Shown here: positions 1-10,024 of the stretch, one piece after another
How positions within the stretch are numbered: the stretch's first letter is position 1
How the letters are laid out: every line of letters begins with the position of its first letter
Source: JANQRV01 sp964533785
GTDB lineage: Bacteria; Bacteroidota; Bacteroidia; Chitinophagales; Saprospiraceae
NCBI GenBank assembly: GCA_964533785.1
Contig: CAZHNG010000015.1
Span: forward strand, 1-37,346
Direction: 5' to 3'
Length of the DNA stretch: 37,346 nucleotides
Translations under genes and position numbers: made by a program
Notes under the pieces: model-generated
The model's input: the letters and a program-made list of their open reading frames with translations, nothing else
What the model was told of the DNA's origin: nothing
The model's database searches: none

Positions 1-2
1 CA

Positions 3-3000
3 CCGTACACTTACTTGTGGAGCAGCGGAGCGACGACGCAAACGGCGAACGACCTTCCTGCCGGTACCCATACGGTAACGGTAACGGATGCGAAGAACTG
101 TACGGCCGAAGCAAGTGCTGTAATTGGACAACCGGAATCTGCGCCTGTGGTAGATGCAGGGGAAGACGAGGCTATCTGTCTCGGAGAAAGTGTTACCATT
201 TCGGCATCAGCAACCGGTGGTACGCCTGAATATACTTACGAGTGGGATAATGGCCTGGGAGTTGGTCAAAGTCATGTTGTAAGCCCAGGCTCAGAGACGG
301 TTTACACCGTAACAGTCACGGACAGTAAGGGATGTACTAGCGTTGATCAGGTTGTGGTAAGTATTAACCTAGACCCGATAGCAGATTTTGTAGCACCTTC
401 TGGTAATATTTGTGAAGATGACTTAGCGACCTTTGTCGCACAAGCTATTGATCCGGACGCTACTTACACCTGGAACTTTGGCGAGGGGGCAAATCCTGCG
501 GTTGCTACCGGAGCTGGTCCACATGATGTGTTGTACAGTACAGATTTAGGATTAGCAAGTGTTAATGTGACCTTATCTGTGGAAAGGAATGGTTGTACAG
601 CAGAAAGAACGAAAGGCATTAAAGTAAGAACCCGTACGATCGATCTGGTACTTTCAGCAGATAAAACTGATCCTACTTGCACTGGAAACGATGGTACCAT
701 AAACATTATCTCCGAGGACATAGAGAATGGATGTTTAGAGTTCAGCCTGGATGAAGTGAATTGGCAGACAGAGAAAGTGTTTACCGGTTTGAGTTCGGGG
801 GCATACCAGATTTACATCAGGTATTGTAATGAAGATTGTCCCGACGTATATGGTGATATCATTGAGTTAGTGGATCCCGAAGATCCAACAGCGACGATTA
901 TAGATGTAACCACCCCTGAGTGTATAGGAACAGCGACAGGATCCGCAACCGTACAAGTAACGGGCGGTAAAGCACCTTATCAATATCAATGGAGTAATGG
1001 AGAGGCTACAGCTACGGCGACTGCATTGTCCGCAGGCTTGAACACTGTTACCATAACAGATAATAACAATTGTACAGTAGAGGCTAGCGTAACTATTGAA
1101 AACCCTGTTGAAATCTCAGTTAACACTACTGTTACGGATGTAAGTTGCTTTGGATTTGCCGATGGTAGCATCCAATTGACAATACAAGAGGGAGGAACCG
1201 CACCGTTTACTTTCTTATGGTCTAATGGAGAAACGGCCAAAGATATTGATGGTCTAACGGCCGGTGATTATACCGTTACCGTTACAGATGCTAATGGATG
1301 TGAAATTATCGAAGCGGCATCAGTTGCAGAACCGACCGAAATCGAACTACGTGCGAGCCGATTTGACATCAGTTGTACAGGAGCAGGTGATGGCTCTATA
1401 AACCTTACAATTGAGGGAGGTACACCACCATACACCTATAATTGGTCAAACGGCAGAACTGAGCAGAACATTGATAACCTGGAGCCTGGTTTATATACAG
1501 TGGTAGTAACAGATACTAAGGCTTGTGAAGCGACACTAAGTATAGAAATTTTTGAACCAGCAGTACTGGGAGTTACTACAGATGTTAATGATGCCAGTTG
1601 TAGTGATGGAACCGACGGAACTATTACTGCTTCGGTAACGGGAGGGACTTTACCATACACGTACTTATGGTCTAACGGAATAACCAGTAGAGAAGCGACA
1701 GGATTAGCACCGGGCACCTATACACTAACCGTGACAGATGCTAAGGGATGTACTACTGAAACTTCGGCTACTGTCGATGCACCATCAGCATTAGAATTGC
1801 TTACTACCAAACAAGATGTAGGCTGCGTTGGGGAAGCTACCGGAAGCATAGATCTTGAAGTTACAGGTGGTACGCCTACCTATTTGTACCGCTGGTCTAA
1901 CGGGGCATTCACAGAAGACATCAGCAATTTGACAACGGGTACGTACACCGTCACCGTCACGGATGCAAATGGATGTAATGCAACGGCACAGGTAACCATT
2001 GGACAAACGCCGGCGTTAACGCTTTCTACAACCATAAACAACTTGAGTTGTAATGGAGCGAATGATGGTTCGGTCGACCTTGAAATAACAGGAGGAACAG
2101 AACCATACAACATAAACTGGTCTACCGGTGGGAATGGTACTTCAATAAATGATCTTTCAGCAGGAACTTACACCGTTATTGTAACTGATGCGAACAGGTG
2201 CCGGGAAAGAGCAACGGTTGAAGTGACGGAACCAGCAGTGTTAAGTTGTGAAAGCATCGTACCACAGGATGCTACCGGTGCCGGCCTGGCCAACGGAAGT
2301 ATTGATTTAACTCCAACAGGTGGAACAGTACCTTACACCTACTTATGGTCAAATGGTGCTATAACTCAAGACTTGGATGACGTTCCGGCAGGAACCTACG
2401 CAGTCACAATAACCGATGCAAATAATTGTACTACAACTTGTTCTGCAACTATTAATGAACCTTCGCCAATCAGCTGTACTTTAGAAGCTACTGATGTGAG
2501 TTGCGCCAACGAAACAGATGGTGTTATAACGGTATCTGTTACCGGCGGCAGTGGAACCTACGAGTGTAGTTTGGACAATGTAAACTTCACTACCGACAAG
2601 GTCTTCACCGGTCTACCAGCAGGTATTTATACGGTATACGTGCGCGATGCAAATGAGCCGTTAATCATATCAAGCTGCCAGGCAGAGATCGGTGAACCTG
2701 GAAGCATAACACTCGATCTGGATCCGATCGATGCAGGATGTTTCGACAGTGAAGATGGTAGCGTAGATCTAACCGTATCCGGAGGCGTTGCTCCTTATTC
2801 TTATGAATGGTCAAATGGCGAAATAAGCGAAGACTTACTTTTTGTGGGACCTGGTCGATATACTGTTACTGTGACTGACGCCAATGGTTGTACTGTTCAG
2901 GGAATAGCAGATGTATTTGCTCCGGAAGAAATGTTTATCGATGTAGTTGATGTTGAGGATGTCAGCTGTTTCGGAGGAAATGATGGCAGCCTGGACTTCC

Positions 3001-6000
3001 TCGTCTTCAACGGAACGCCACCGTATGATTTCAATTTGGTGAATGATAACACCAATGAGATCTTCGATGAGTTCCAGGCACTGCCGGCAGGTCGTTATAC
3101 GATCATTGTTTCTGATGCGAATAGTTGTATTCAATTTGAAACCGTATTTATTGATCAACCGGATCAATTGATCGTAGGTGCTACAACTTCGGATGTCAAT
3201 TGTAATGGAGGCAATGATGGAAGTATCAACCTGAATATTAGCGGAGGCACCGCACCGTTTACGGTTGATTGGTCGAATGGAGATACGGGAGCTTTCATTG
3301 ATAATCTTGCGGAAGGAACTTACGAAGCCACCATAACGGATCAAAATGGATGTGAGGAATTTGTGTCCATTGAAATAGATGAACCAAGTGCGATAGAATT
3401 GAGTACAGAAGTCACCGAAGTAAGTTGTAATGCAGGCACGGACGGACGAATTAATCTAATCGTTGCGGGAGGAACTTCTCCGTATACTTATAACTGGTCA
3501 AATGGTGCAACCACCCAGGATCTTATCAACGTATCGAGTGGCGTATATACTGTTACCGTAACGGATGTCAATGGTTGTGAAGAGGTCATAACGGATATTA
3601 TAGGAGAGCCTGCGGCAATAGGTACTGACCTGGTGATTACCAATGTTAGTTGTTTCGGAGAAAGTGACGGAAATATTGAATTGACGGTTATTGGCGGAGA
3701 AGCTCCGTATACCTACGCCTGGTCAAATGGCGCAGAAACTGAGGATATTGATGGATTACCGGCTGGTCTTTACACCGTAACAATTACTGATGCCAATCAG
3801 TGTGAAGTAATTGTCGATGCCAACGTTTCACAAAGGCCGGCGCTCACAGCTAACTTAACGAGCAACGATGTTAGTTGCTTCGGTGGAGAGGATGGAGCTA
3901 TTAATGCAGAAGTTAGTGGTGGAAGACCGCCATATACTTACTTATGGTCTGAAGGTTCTGCCACTGAAAACTTGAGCAATCTTACGGCAGGAGTCTATAC
4001 GGTCACGGTCACGGATCGCAATGATTGTCAAATTATTGAAACGATAGAGATCAGCGAGCCGGCATTGCTTGAATTGGGAATCACTAATGAAGCAGTCACT
4101 TGTAATGACGGAGCAGACGGCAGTGTAGATCTGGTAGTGAACGGAGGAACAGCGCCTTACAGTTATGAATGGTCGAACGGAGCAATTTCCGAAGATCTGA
4201 GTAATATAGGTGCGGGTAATTACGCAGTAACAGTTACGGACTTTAATGGCTGTGTTGAGACCATTACAACAACTGTGACCGAGCCAGCTGCATTGGTCTG
4301 TGAAAGCATTATACCTACCGATGCCAGCGGCGAAGGACTCTCTAATGGTAGCATTGATCTGACAGTGGCAGGAGGAACAGCGCCGTACATTTACATTTGG
4401 TCAAATGGTGCAAGGACACAAGATCTTGCCAATATCCCAGCAGGTAACTACTCCGTTACGATCACGGATGATAATGGGTGTACGACCAGTTGCTCAGCAA
4501 CAGTTGACGAACCTGCCGGCGTAACTTGTTCTGTGGAAACTATACCCGCGCTCTGTTTTGATGATGAAAATGGAATCATTACCGTAAATGCATTTGGAGG
4601 TAGCGGAAATTATGAGTTCAGTCTGGATGGTAATACCTATCAAACTTCAAATGAATTTACCGGCCTTGCAGCGGGTATTTATACGGTTTACGTGCGTGAC
4701 GTTCAAGAACTGTTGAGTGTTTCTACCTGTCAGGGCGTTGTTACGGAGCCCAATCGTATGCAGCCAAATCTTTCAAAAATAGATGTAAGCTGTAATGGCG
4801 GTAGTGACGGTTCGATCAATCTGAGAATGAGTGGTGGTGTTCAACCCTATACCTTCTCATGGTCCAATGGTGCGACGACTGAGGATATCTTTGATTTAGA
4901 GGCCGGGCAATACACCGTTACGGTGACTGATGATAATGGCTGTGTGATTTCAGCTACGATAAGCTTGAACGAGCCTGAGACCCTTGCTCTTGCCTTTGAT
5001 GAATACGACGTAAGATGTAGCGGAGAGGATGACGGCCGCGTCGATCTTATGGTTAGCGGAGGTACATCACCTTATACTTATCAATGGTCCAATGGAGCAA
5101 CTACTCAGGATATCAATGGAGTGCCGGCAGGCATTTACCGGGTTACTGTTGTGGATGCTCAGGGTTGTACGACTGAGGGAGCGGCATTAGTTGGCCAATC
5201 TCAAGAATTGTTGAGCATGAACCTGAACCCACAACCAGAAAGTTGTTTGGGTACTGGTGACGGTGCCGTTATCGTTGAGGTATTTGGAGGTTCTCCACCG
5301 TATAACTACTTATGGTCAACTGGAGCAACGACCAAGGATCTTACAGGCATCGGTGCCGGAACCTATACCCTAGAAGTAAGCGACGCCCGCGGTTGTGTAC
5401 GTTCTACTTCTGTAGAAGTGATCGCTCCGGTAGAAATTACTGCTACTCTATCGAAAACAGATGTCACTTGCTTCGGTGGAGTCGACGGTAGTATCGATCT
5501 GAGTGTAAGCGGCGGTACCGCACCGTATACTTACAATTGGTCGAATGGGGCTACTACGCAGGATTTGAGTAATGTGAGAGCCGGCACTTACAGCGTAGAG
5601 ATCTCCGACTCCAAAGGTTGCAGAACGATTGCATCCGTTGAAGTAGGCGAACCGGAAGAAATGATCCTTATTGCTAATAAGCTCAACCTGAGTTGTAATG
5701 GAGGGGACGCCGGAGCCATCAACTTGATCGTAGGCGGAGGTGTTGGACCATACACTTACATTTGGTCAAACGGAATGGTAACCGAAGACCTGGATGATTT
5801 ACAGGCAGGAACTTATTCTGTAACAGTAACGGATGCCAATGGCTGTGAGAAGATTACCGAAACTACTATTGCCGAACCTGCTCCATTAACAATAGAGTTC
5901 TTAGGAGCTGTTTGTAATAGCAATGGTTCTCCCGGTGATCCTAATGATGATATTTATACCTTCAATGTGATAGTAAGAAAAGGTAACAGTACCGGCACCT

Positions 6001-9000
6001 GGACTGCTAACAACGGTGTAAGGGGTGAATTCGGAAAGCCAATTGAATTTGGTCCGTTCCCAATTCAGGATGGTGACTTTAACCTTACCGTATCGGATGA
6101 TGCAAATGCAACATGCCAGGAATCTCTGGTGGTAACTGCTCCTGAGACTTGTTCGAACCAGTGTGGTATTTTTGCGAACCTTGTTAATGAATCTTGTAAT
6201 GATAACGAAACGCCAATCGATCCGACCGATGATACCTTTACGATCACACTCCTAATAGACGGTGTCAATACCGACAGCCGCTGGAGAAGCAGTGATGGTA
6301 AAGAGGGAGACTATGGCGTACCCGTAGAATTCGGTCCGTTCCCGGTAAGTGATGAATCCAGGTTCATTATCTTCCAGGATGTGACTGCTGGTAAGTGTAG
6401 ATACATCTACGAGGTTAAACCACGCTCGCACTGTTCGGAACTTTGTAACATCAGAGTTGTACAAACCGAATTTGCTTGTAACGATAACGGTACGCCGAAC
6501 AACACGGCGGATGACTTCTATACCGCGACCATCGTAGTTACCGGTGGTATTAGTGCCAACTGGGTTGCTGACGGTGGTGCCATGACCGGTGCTTATGATC
6601 AGCCTTATCAACTTGGACCATTCCCGATCAATAGCGGCACCTTATCCATGAGTTTCGCTGACGAAATCTACGATGTTTGTACGGCAGAGCTTAATATTGA
6701 TCCGGTAGCTGCCTGTGCGCTTGAAAACTGTGAAATTGAAGCACAGACCAGCAATATTGTTTGCAGCGATAACGGAACACCAGATGATCCGGATGACGAT
6801 ACCTTCACCTTTGACCTTGCGGTGACCGGTAATAACAGTAGTAGTCGCTGGACAACTCTCATCAATGGCGTTCAGTTCAGTGGAGAATATAATACCGTGG
6901 TTAATGTAGGGCCATTCCCGATAAATGGCGGCGAAGCACTGGACTTTGATGTCAATGATTCTGAATTGTTCACCTGTATGAGCAGTCTGACGGTCTATCC
7001 ACCAGCATCCTGTTCAGATCAATGTGGAATAACGGTTTCTATTGATAATCTGTTCTTTGATGAAAACGGAACACCGGGTGATCGTTCCGATGACAATTAT
7101 TCCCTGGAGATAATGGCATTCAGCAGTATTAATCCACAGGGTGATTGGTCCGCTGAAATAAATGGCACGATCTACAACGGTCAGTTCGGCGAAGGAAAGA
7201 TTATTGGACCTTTCGCTGTAATGGACGGATTACTCGAGTTTGTGGTTTCCGATGTAGCTAATTCTGGTTGTGGTGAACCAATATCATTCCTACCTTATAT
7301 GGAGCCATGTGATATTAGAGCATTAACTGCTAACATCATTTGTAATGATAATGGCACTCCGGATAATGTGTCGGATGATACTTATACCTTCGATGTGATG
7401 GTCATCAGCCCAGATGGTAGTGCTACGGGTTCATGGTCAGCAACAGACTTGGGACGTAATCGAGGAAACTACGGTGAGATCGTTACCTTCGGTCCATACG
7501 CCATTGATGAGGACGTTGAATTCCGGATCTTCGATGATGCCAACAGCAATTGCTTCACTCAAGTAGTAATGACCGCACCAGAAGAATGTAATGCCTCTTG
7601 TACTATTGAAGCAGTTGCTCAGCATGTTGTTTGCGTAATGGATGAAACAGCTGATATTGATGATGATGAGTTTACGTTTGAACTGCTAGTTACCGGTCAA
7701 CAATCAGGGTTTGAATGGCAAACGGTCATAGGAGGTATTACCTATACCGGATATTACGGAATGCCGAAGCAACTCGGACCATTTGCGATTAGCGATGGAG
7801 AGCTGTCCTTGGTCGTTACGGATAAAGACACTCCCGAATGTAGTGATGAGGTTGTCGTGATACCACCAACACCTGTTATTCCGGAAGGGGATCTGATCGT
7901 AGGATGTGCCAATTCAAATCACTATTGTCCGAACCTTCTGCAAAACATCCTGTTATACGCAACTGATCCTTATGACTGTACGGCAACGATTGAAATACCA
8001 TTCCCAAGTGTCATGACGACTTGTGCTGACGGGTGGTTCGCAGAAACTGAACTGTTTGATGAAGCGGGAGCGCTCATTACTACCATAGGCGCTAATGCCT
8101 CACGCATTGTCGGAGGGCTTGGAGTAGGTGATTATACCGTGAGATATATCGTCACAGATCTTTGCGGTAAGCAAGCTACTCAGGATTGTATCATCAGGGT
8201 AGAAGATACGCATGCTCCAATTGTCACCTGTATGAATGGTATGGAAGTGAATGTAGCTGAAGTCGGAACTACCAGAATTTACACAGACCAAATAGATTTG
8301 GGAAGTTATGATAATTGTGCTATTGCCAGCTTACAGGTGAGAAGGGCCTACATGACCGTTGATGAAAACTGCGGTGATGATGATCGTCCGTATTACTCTG
8401 CCTGGGCAGATTACGTTGAAGTAGGTTGTTGCGATGTAGGTCAGATCATAACGGTAGAAGTAAGAGCCATCGATGTGAATGGTAATGAAAGTATTTGCTG
8501 GACAGACGTCATGGTAGTTGACAACAAAGCACCAAGCTTCGTTTCAAATACGGATGAGACCATTAACGTGGATTGTAATGATTTACCTGCGGGTATTAAC
8601 CTAAGTCTTCCCGCAGATCTACAAGTTACCTTTGGTATGCCAACCGTAGCGGATAATTGTATGGTCCAGGTAGTGGAGCTAGAGCCGGAGGTTAATATGG
8701 TCGATGACTGCAACGGCACCATTACGAGAAGGTTTATCGCTACTGACGATGCCGGCAATGAGTCTGATACTTTTGAACAGGTAATCAACATTACCGGTGG
8801 GGCCGGTTCCGGACAATTCCAGGGTGAAGATGAAAACGGCTGGGGTGAAGACGCCAGCAAAGATGGCGTCAGCAACGTAGAGAACAAGAAGGAGGAAGAC
8901 CGTGCATCGGGAACTCGAAACCATACACCGGTTGACACGGAAGCTTTCACATTGCATCAGAATTACCCGAATCCGTTCATGTACGAAACCAAGATTACAT

Positions 9001-9200
9001 TTGATCTTCCCGAAGGTGGAAACGGAAAGCTTATTATCCACGACATCTCAGGAAATATCTTGAAAGTATTGAGCGGAGAATTCGTAAAAGGACGCAACGA
9101 AATCATGTTAGATCGGGGAGATCTGCCTTATGGCATACTCTTCTATACTCTAGAGACAGATAACTATCAAGCCACTAGGCGAATGATACTACTCGAATAA
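3..9200 (+). CDS. Giant SprB-repeat surface adhesin with T9SS sorting domain (5' end outside window)
   Basis: The frame is open from base 3, and the first codons already read as a SprB unit (PYTYLWSSGATTQ), so the true start lies upstream. Order by base: one SprB unit (3-136); a PKD-like domain (137-365); a second PKD-like domain (366-636); a variant unit (640-885); about 22 SprB units (885-5890), each ~76 residues with the pattern C-x-G-x-x-D-G-S-I, GGTAPYTYxWSNG, AGxYTVTVTDANGC and two Cys; seven copies of a different Asp-rich module (5890-7868); a HYR-like tail (7890-8800); an acidic linker (8800-8935); and a C-terminal type-A-like sorting domain (8940-9197) starting with QNYPNPF and ending RRMILLE. 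SprB-like proteins are T9SS-exported surface adhesins, some of them moved by the gliding machinery. Export and surface location are inferred from the sorting domain. The family call is firm; the ligand is unknown. Confidence 0.93.
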   Translation, partial: PYTYLWSSGATTQTANDLPAGTHTVTVTDAKNCTAEASAVIGQPESAPVVDAGEDEAICLGESVTISASATGGTPEYTYEWDNGLGVGQSHVVSPGSETVYTVTVTDSKGCTSVDQVVVSINLDPIADFVAPSGNICEDDLATFVAQAIDPDATYTWNFGEGANPAVATGAGPHDVLYSTDLGLASVNVTLSVERNGCTAERTKGIKVRTRTIDLVLSADKTDPTCTGNDGTINIISEDIENGCLEFSLDEVNWQTEKVFTGLSSGAYQIYIRYCNEDCPDVYGDIIELVDPEDPTATIIDVTTPECIGTATGSATVQVTGGKAPYQYQWSNGEATATATALSAGLNTVTITDNNNCTVEASVTIENPVEISVNTTVTDVSCFGFADGSIQLTIQEGGTAPFTFLWSNGETAKDIDGLTAGDYTVTVTDANGCEIIEAASVAEPTEIELRASRFDISCTGAGDGSINLTIEGGTPPYTYNWSNGRTEQNIDNLEPGLYTVVVTDTKACEATLSIEIFEPAVLGVTTDVNDASCSDGTDGTITASVTGGTLPYTYLWSNGITSREATGLAPGTYTLTVTDAKGCTTETSATVDAPSALELLTTKQDVGCVGEATGSIDLEVTGGTPTYLYRWSNGAFTEDISNLTTGTYTVTVTDANGCNATAQVTIGQTPALTLSTTINNLSCNGANDGSVDLEITGGTEPYNINWSTGGNGTSINDLSAGTYTVIVTDANRCRERATVEVTEPAVLSCESIVPQDATGAGLANGSIDLTPTGGTVPYTYLWSNGAITQDLDDVPAGTYAVTITDANNCTTTCSATINEPSPISCTLEATDVSCANETDGVITVSVTGGSGTYECSLDNVNFTTDKVFTGLPAGIYTVYVRDANEPLIISSCQAEIGEPGSITLDLDPIDAGCFDSEDGSVDLTVSGGVAPYSYEWSNGEISEDLLFVGPGRYTVTVTDANGCTVQGIADVFAPEEMFIDVVDVEDVSCFGGNDGSLDFLVFNGTPPYDFNLVNDNTNEIFDEFQALPAGRYTIIVSDANSCIQFETVFIDQPDQLIVGATTSDVNCNGGNDGSINLNISGGTAPFTVDWSNGDTGAFIDNLAEGTYEATITDQNGCEEFVSIEIDEPSAIELSTEVTEVSCNAGTDGRINLIVAGGTSPYTYNWSNGATTQDLINVSSGVYTVTVTDVNGCEEVITDIIGEPAAIGTDLVITNVSCFGESDGNIELTVIGGEAPYTYAWSNGAETEDIDGLPAGLYTVTITDANQCEVIVDANVSQRPALTANLTSNDVSCFGGEDGAINAEVSGGRPPYTYLWSEGSATENLSNLTAGVYTVTVTDRNDCQIIETIEISEPALLELGITNEAVTCNDGADGSVDLVVNGGTAPYSYEWSNGAISEDLSNIGAGNYAVTVTDFNGCVETITTTVTEPAALVCESIIPTDASGEGLSNGSIDLTVAGGTAPYIYIWSNGARTQDLANIPAGNYSVTITDDNGCTTSCSATVDEPAGVTCSVETIPALCFDDENGIITVNAFGGSGNYEFSLDGNTYQTSNEFTGLAAGIYTVYVRDVQELLSVSTCQGVVTEPNRMQPNLSKIDVSCNGGSDGSINLRMSGGVQPYTFSWSNGATTEDIFDLEAGQYTVTVTDDNGCVISATISLNEPETLALAFDEYDVRCSGEDDGRVDLMVSGGTSPYTYQWSNGATTQDINGVPAGIYRVTVVDAQGCTTEGAALVGQSQELLSMNLNPQPESCLGTGDGAVIVEVFGGSPPYNYLWSTGATTKDLTGIGAGTYTLEVSDARGCVRSTSVEVIAPVEITATLSKTDVTCFGGVDGSIDLSVSGGTAPYTYNWSNGATTQDLSNVRAGTYSVEISDSKGCRTIASVEVGEPEEMILIANKLNLSCNGGDAGAINLIVGGGVGPYTYIWSNGMVTEDLDDLQAGTYSVTVTDANGCEKITETTIAEPAPLTIEFLGAVCNSNGSPGDPNDDIYTFNVIVRKGNSTGTWTANNGVRGEFGKPIEFGPFPIQDGDFNLTVSDDANATCQESLVVTAPETCSNQCGIFANLVNESCNDNETPIDPTDDTFTITLLIDGVNTDSRWRSSDGKEGDYGVPVEFGPFPVSDESRFIIFQDVTAGKCRYIYEVKPRSHCSELCNIRVVQTEFACNDNGTPNNTADDFYTATIVVTGGISANWVADGGAMTGAYDQPYQLGPFPINSGTLSMSFADEIYDVCTAELNIDPVAACALENCEIEAQTSNIVCSDNGTPDDPDDDTFTFDLAVTGNNSSSRWTTLINGVQFSGEYNTVVNVGPFPINGGEALDFDVNDSELFTCMSSLTVYPPASCSDQCGITVSIDNLFFDENGTPGDRSDDNYSLEIMAFSSINPQGDWSAEINGTIYNGQFGEGKIIGPFAVMDGLLEFVVSDVANSGCGEPISFLPYMEPCDIRALTANIICNDNGTPDNVSDDTYTFDVMVISPDGSATGSWSATDLGRNRGNYGEIVTFGPYAIDEDVEFRIFDDANSNCFTQVVMTAPEECNASCTIEAVAQHVVCVMDETADIDDDEFTFELLVTGQQSGFEWQTVIGGITYTGYYGMPKQLGPFAISDGELSLVVTDKDTPECSDEVVVIPPTPVIPEGDLIVGCANSNHYCPNLLQNILLYATDPYDCTATIEIPFPSVMTTCADGWFAETELFDEAGALITTIGANASRIVGGLGVGDYTVRYIVTDLCGKQATQDCIIRVEDTHAPIVTCMNGMEVNVAEVGTTRIYTDQIDLGSYDNCAIASLQVRRAYMTVDENCGDDDRPYYSAWADYVEVGCCDVGQIITVEVRAIDVNGNESICWTDVMVVDNKAPSFVSNTDETINVDCNDLPAGINLSLPADLQVTFGMPTVADNCMVQVVELEPEVNMVDDCNGTITRRFIATDDAGNESDTFEQVINITGGAGSGQFQGEDENGWGEDASKDGVSNVENKKEEDRASGTRNHTPVDTEAFTLHQNYPNPFMYETKITFDLPEGGNGKLIIHDISGNILKVLSGEFVKGRNEIMLDRGDLPYGILFYTLETDNYQATRRMILLE
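2247..4760 (+). repeat. Higher-order duplication within the SprB array
   Basis: An unusual three-unit block (CESI..., then a unit lacking the WSNG core and carrying a VFTGLPAGIYTVYVRD segment, then a normal unit) occurs near 2247-2720 and again near 4299-4760. The offset is 2052 bases, or 684 codons, close to nine 76-residue units. This points to past duplication of a multi-unit segment. Confidence 0.6.
5890..7868 (+). repeat. Seven tandem copies of an Asp-rich ~95-residue module inside the first giant
   Basis: Seven in-frame protein-level repeats of roughly 285 bases follow the SprB array. Each starts near a Cys, has a loop of the form C-N-D-N-G-T-P-x-D-x-x-D-D-x-F/Y-T-F, then a single Trp, then YG...GPFPI, and ends in a D-x-x-x-x-x-C motif. 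The signature loops lie near bases 5912, 6194, 6477, 6761, 7060, 7340 and 7635. The seventh is degenerate (CVMDETADIDDDEF). The Asp spacing would suit a metal-binding loop, but that is inference. I do not recognise a named family. Confidence 0.8.
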
Positions 9201-9394
9201 ATGTAGGATAGTGTTATTACCCAAGAATATGAAGCAGGGAAGAGCTTTATTAAAAGTACTTAAAGTTCAGATCTGCTTGATTTTCTATGGGTGAAATACT
9301 CAGAATTTTTTTGATTACTCAACAATTTACGCAAGTAAACGCAAAAACAGTTTTATCGCCTTTTCCTTGGAGCTATATGCCAAGGTAACAATAG

Positions 9395-9442
9395 AACCAG
9401 CTTGTTTTCCAATGATTTTGTGAAAAATGGGCTGGTTTTTTT
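9395..9442 (+). terminator. Candidate intrinsic terminator downstream of the first giant
   Basis: AACCAGC (9395-9401) pairs with GCTGGTT (9431-9437). An inner TTTTC/GAAAA pairing extends the stem, and a run of seven T follows directly (9436-9442). A smaller hairpin, CCTTGG/CCAAGG (9365-9385), lies just upstream. It sits about 195 bases after the stop codon. Confidence 0.5.
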
Positions 9443-9666
9443 ATTGGAGAGAACACTATACACATTAGGATTTGATGTGGTGCCATTATTTCCGCTCATT
9501 ATTAATTCTTTTTTAACATTATTGATGAGTTCGTTATCAAAACACTATGGGCAGGTATGTTTGCGGTAAAGTAAGAGGAAGGAAAAATAAAATGTGTAAA
9601 ATATTGATTGTCAAAGATAAGATTGCTTGGAGCCAATTTAAGCGTTGGAAAAAACAACCAGTACTT

Positions 9667-9698
9667 ATTGTATATATTATAGATATAGATTATCTTTG
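9667..9698 (+). promoter_or_regulatory. Candidate Bacteroidota-type promoter for the second giant
   Basis: TATCTTTG (9691-9698) fits the Bacteroidota -7 consensus TAnnTTTG. ATTG (9667-9670) lies 20 bases upstream where the -33 TTTG element is expected. Transcription from here would give a leader of about 320 bases before the 10025 start codon. Confidence 0.4.
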
Positions 9699-10024
9699 AA
9701 CGAAATCCTCCTATTTTTTCTTCTGGATTACAGAATAAGTTTCACTATCTAATTGATAGACAAGGCTTTAATAAGCTGTTATTATCAGGGCAAAACAAAT
9801 TTCACCTCATTTACTTCTTTTAAAACAAATTTACTCCTCTTTGGAGGGATAAAAATACATTTTGATGGGCTATTACCGACGACCTTAATAGCAAATCGAA
9901 ATTCTAAATATAATCCTAAGAATTAAAGAATTATGGGTAAAGGAAAGGAAGCCGATTAAAGACGACGATAACGACCTAAACAAACTTTAAGCTTCCATCT
10001 AGTTCCCTTAACAAAAAAAATCTC

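Larger units (their letters stand above)
9201..10024. other. AT-rich 824-base gap without a convincing gene
   Basis: This stretch separates the two giant adhesin genes. It holds a candidate terminator near 9395-9442, a candidate promoter at 9667-9698, and an imperfect direct repeat around AAAACAAATTT (about 9790-9835). No RNA gene or supported coding region was seen. The only sizeable ORF (50 codons from 9547) overlaps the promoter and has no recognisable features. Confidence 0.6.

Noticed and set aside
2835..3344. Long antisense ORFs (about 170 codons) within the SprB genes, also at 8441-8950
   Set aside because: They are shadows of the repeat-coding strand, with no start context or family match.
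885..5890. CRISPR-like regular repetition in the first gene
   Set aside because: The period is ~228 bases, in frame and conserved as protein rather than DNA; it is the SprB repeat array.
9547..9699. 50-codon ORF in the gap between the two SprB giants
   Set aside because: It overlaps the candidate promoter, has AT-driven composition and no recognisable motif; a chance ORF is likelier.
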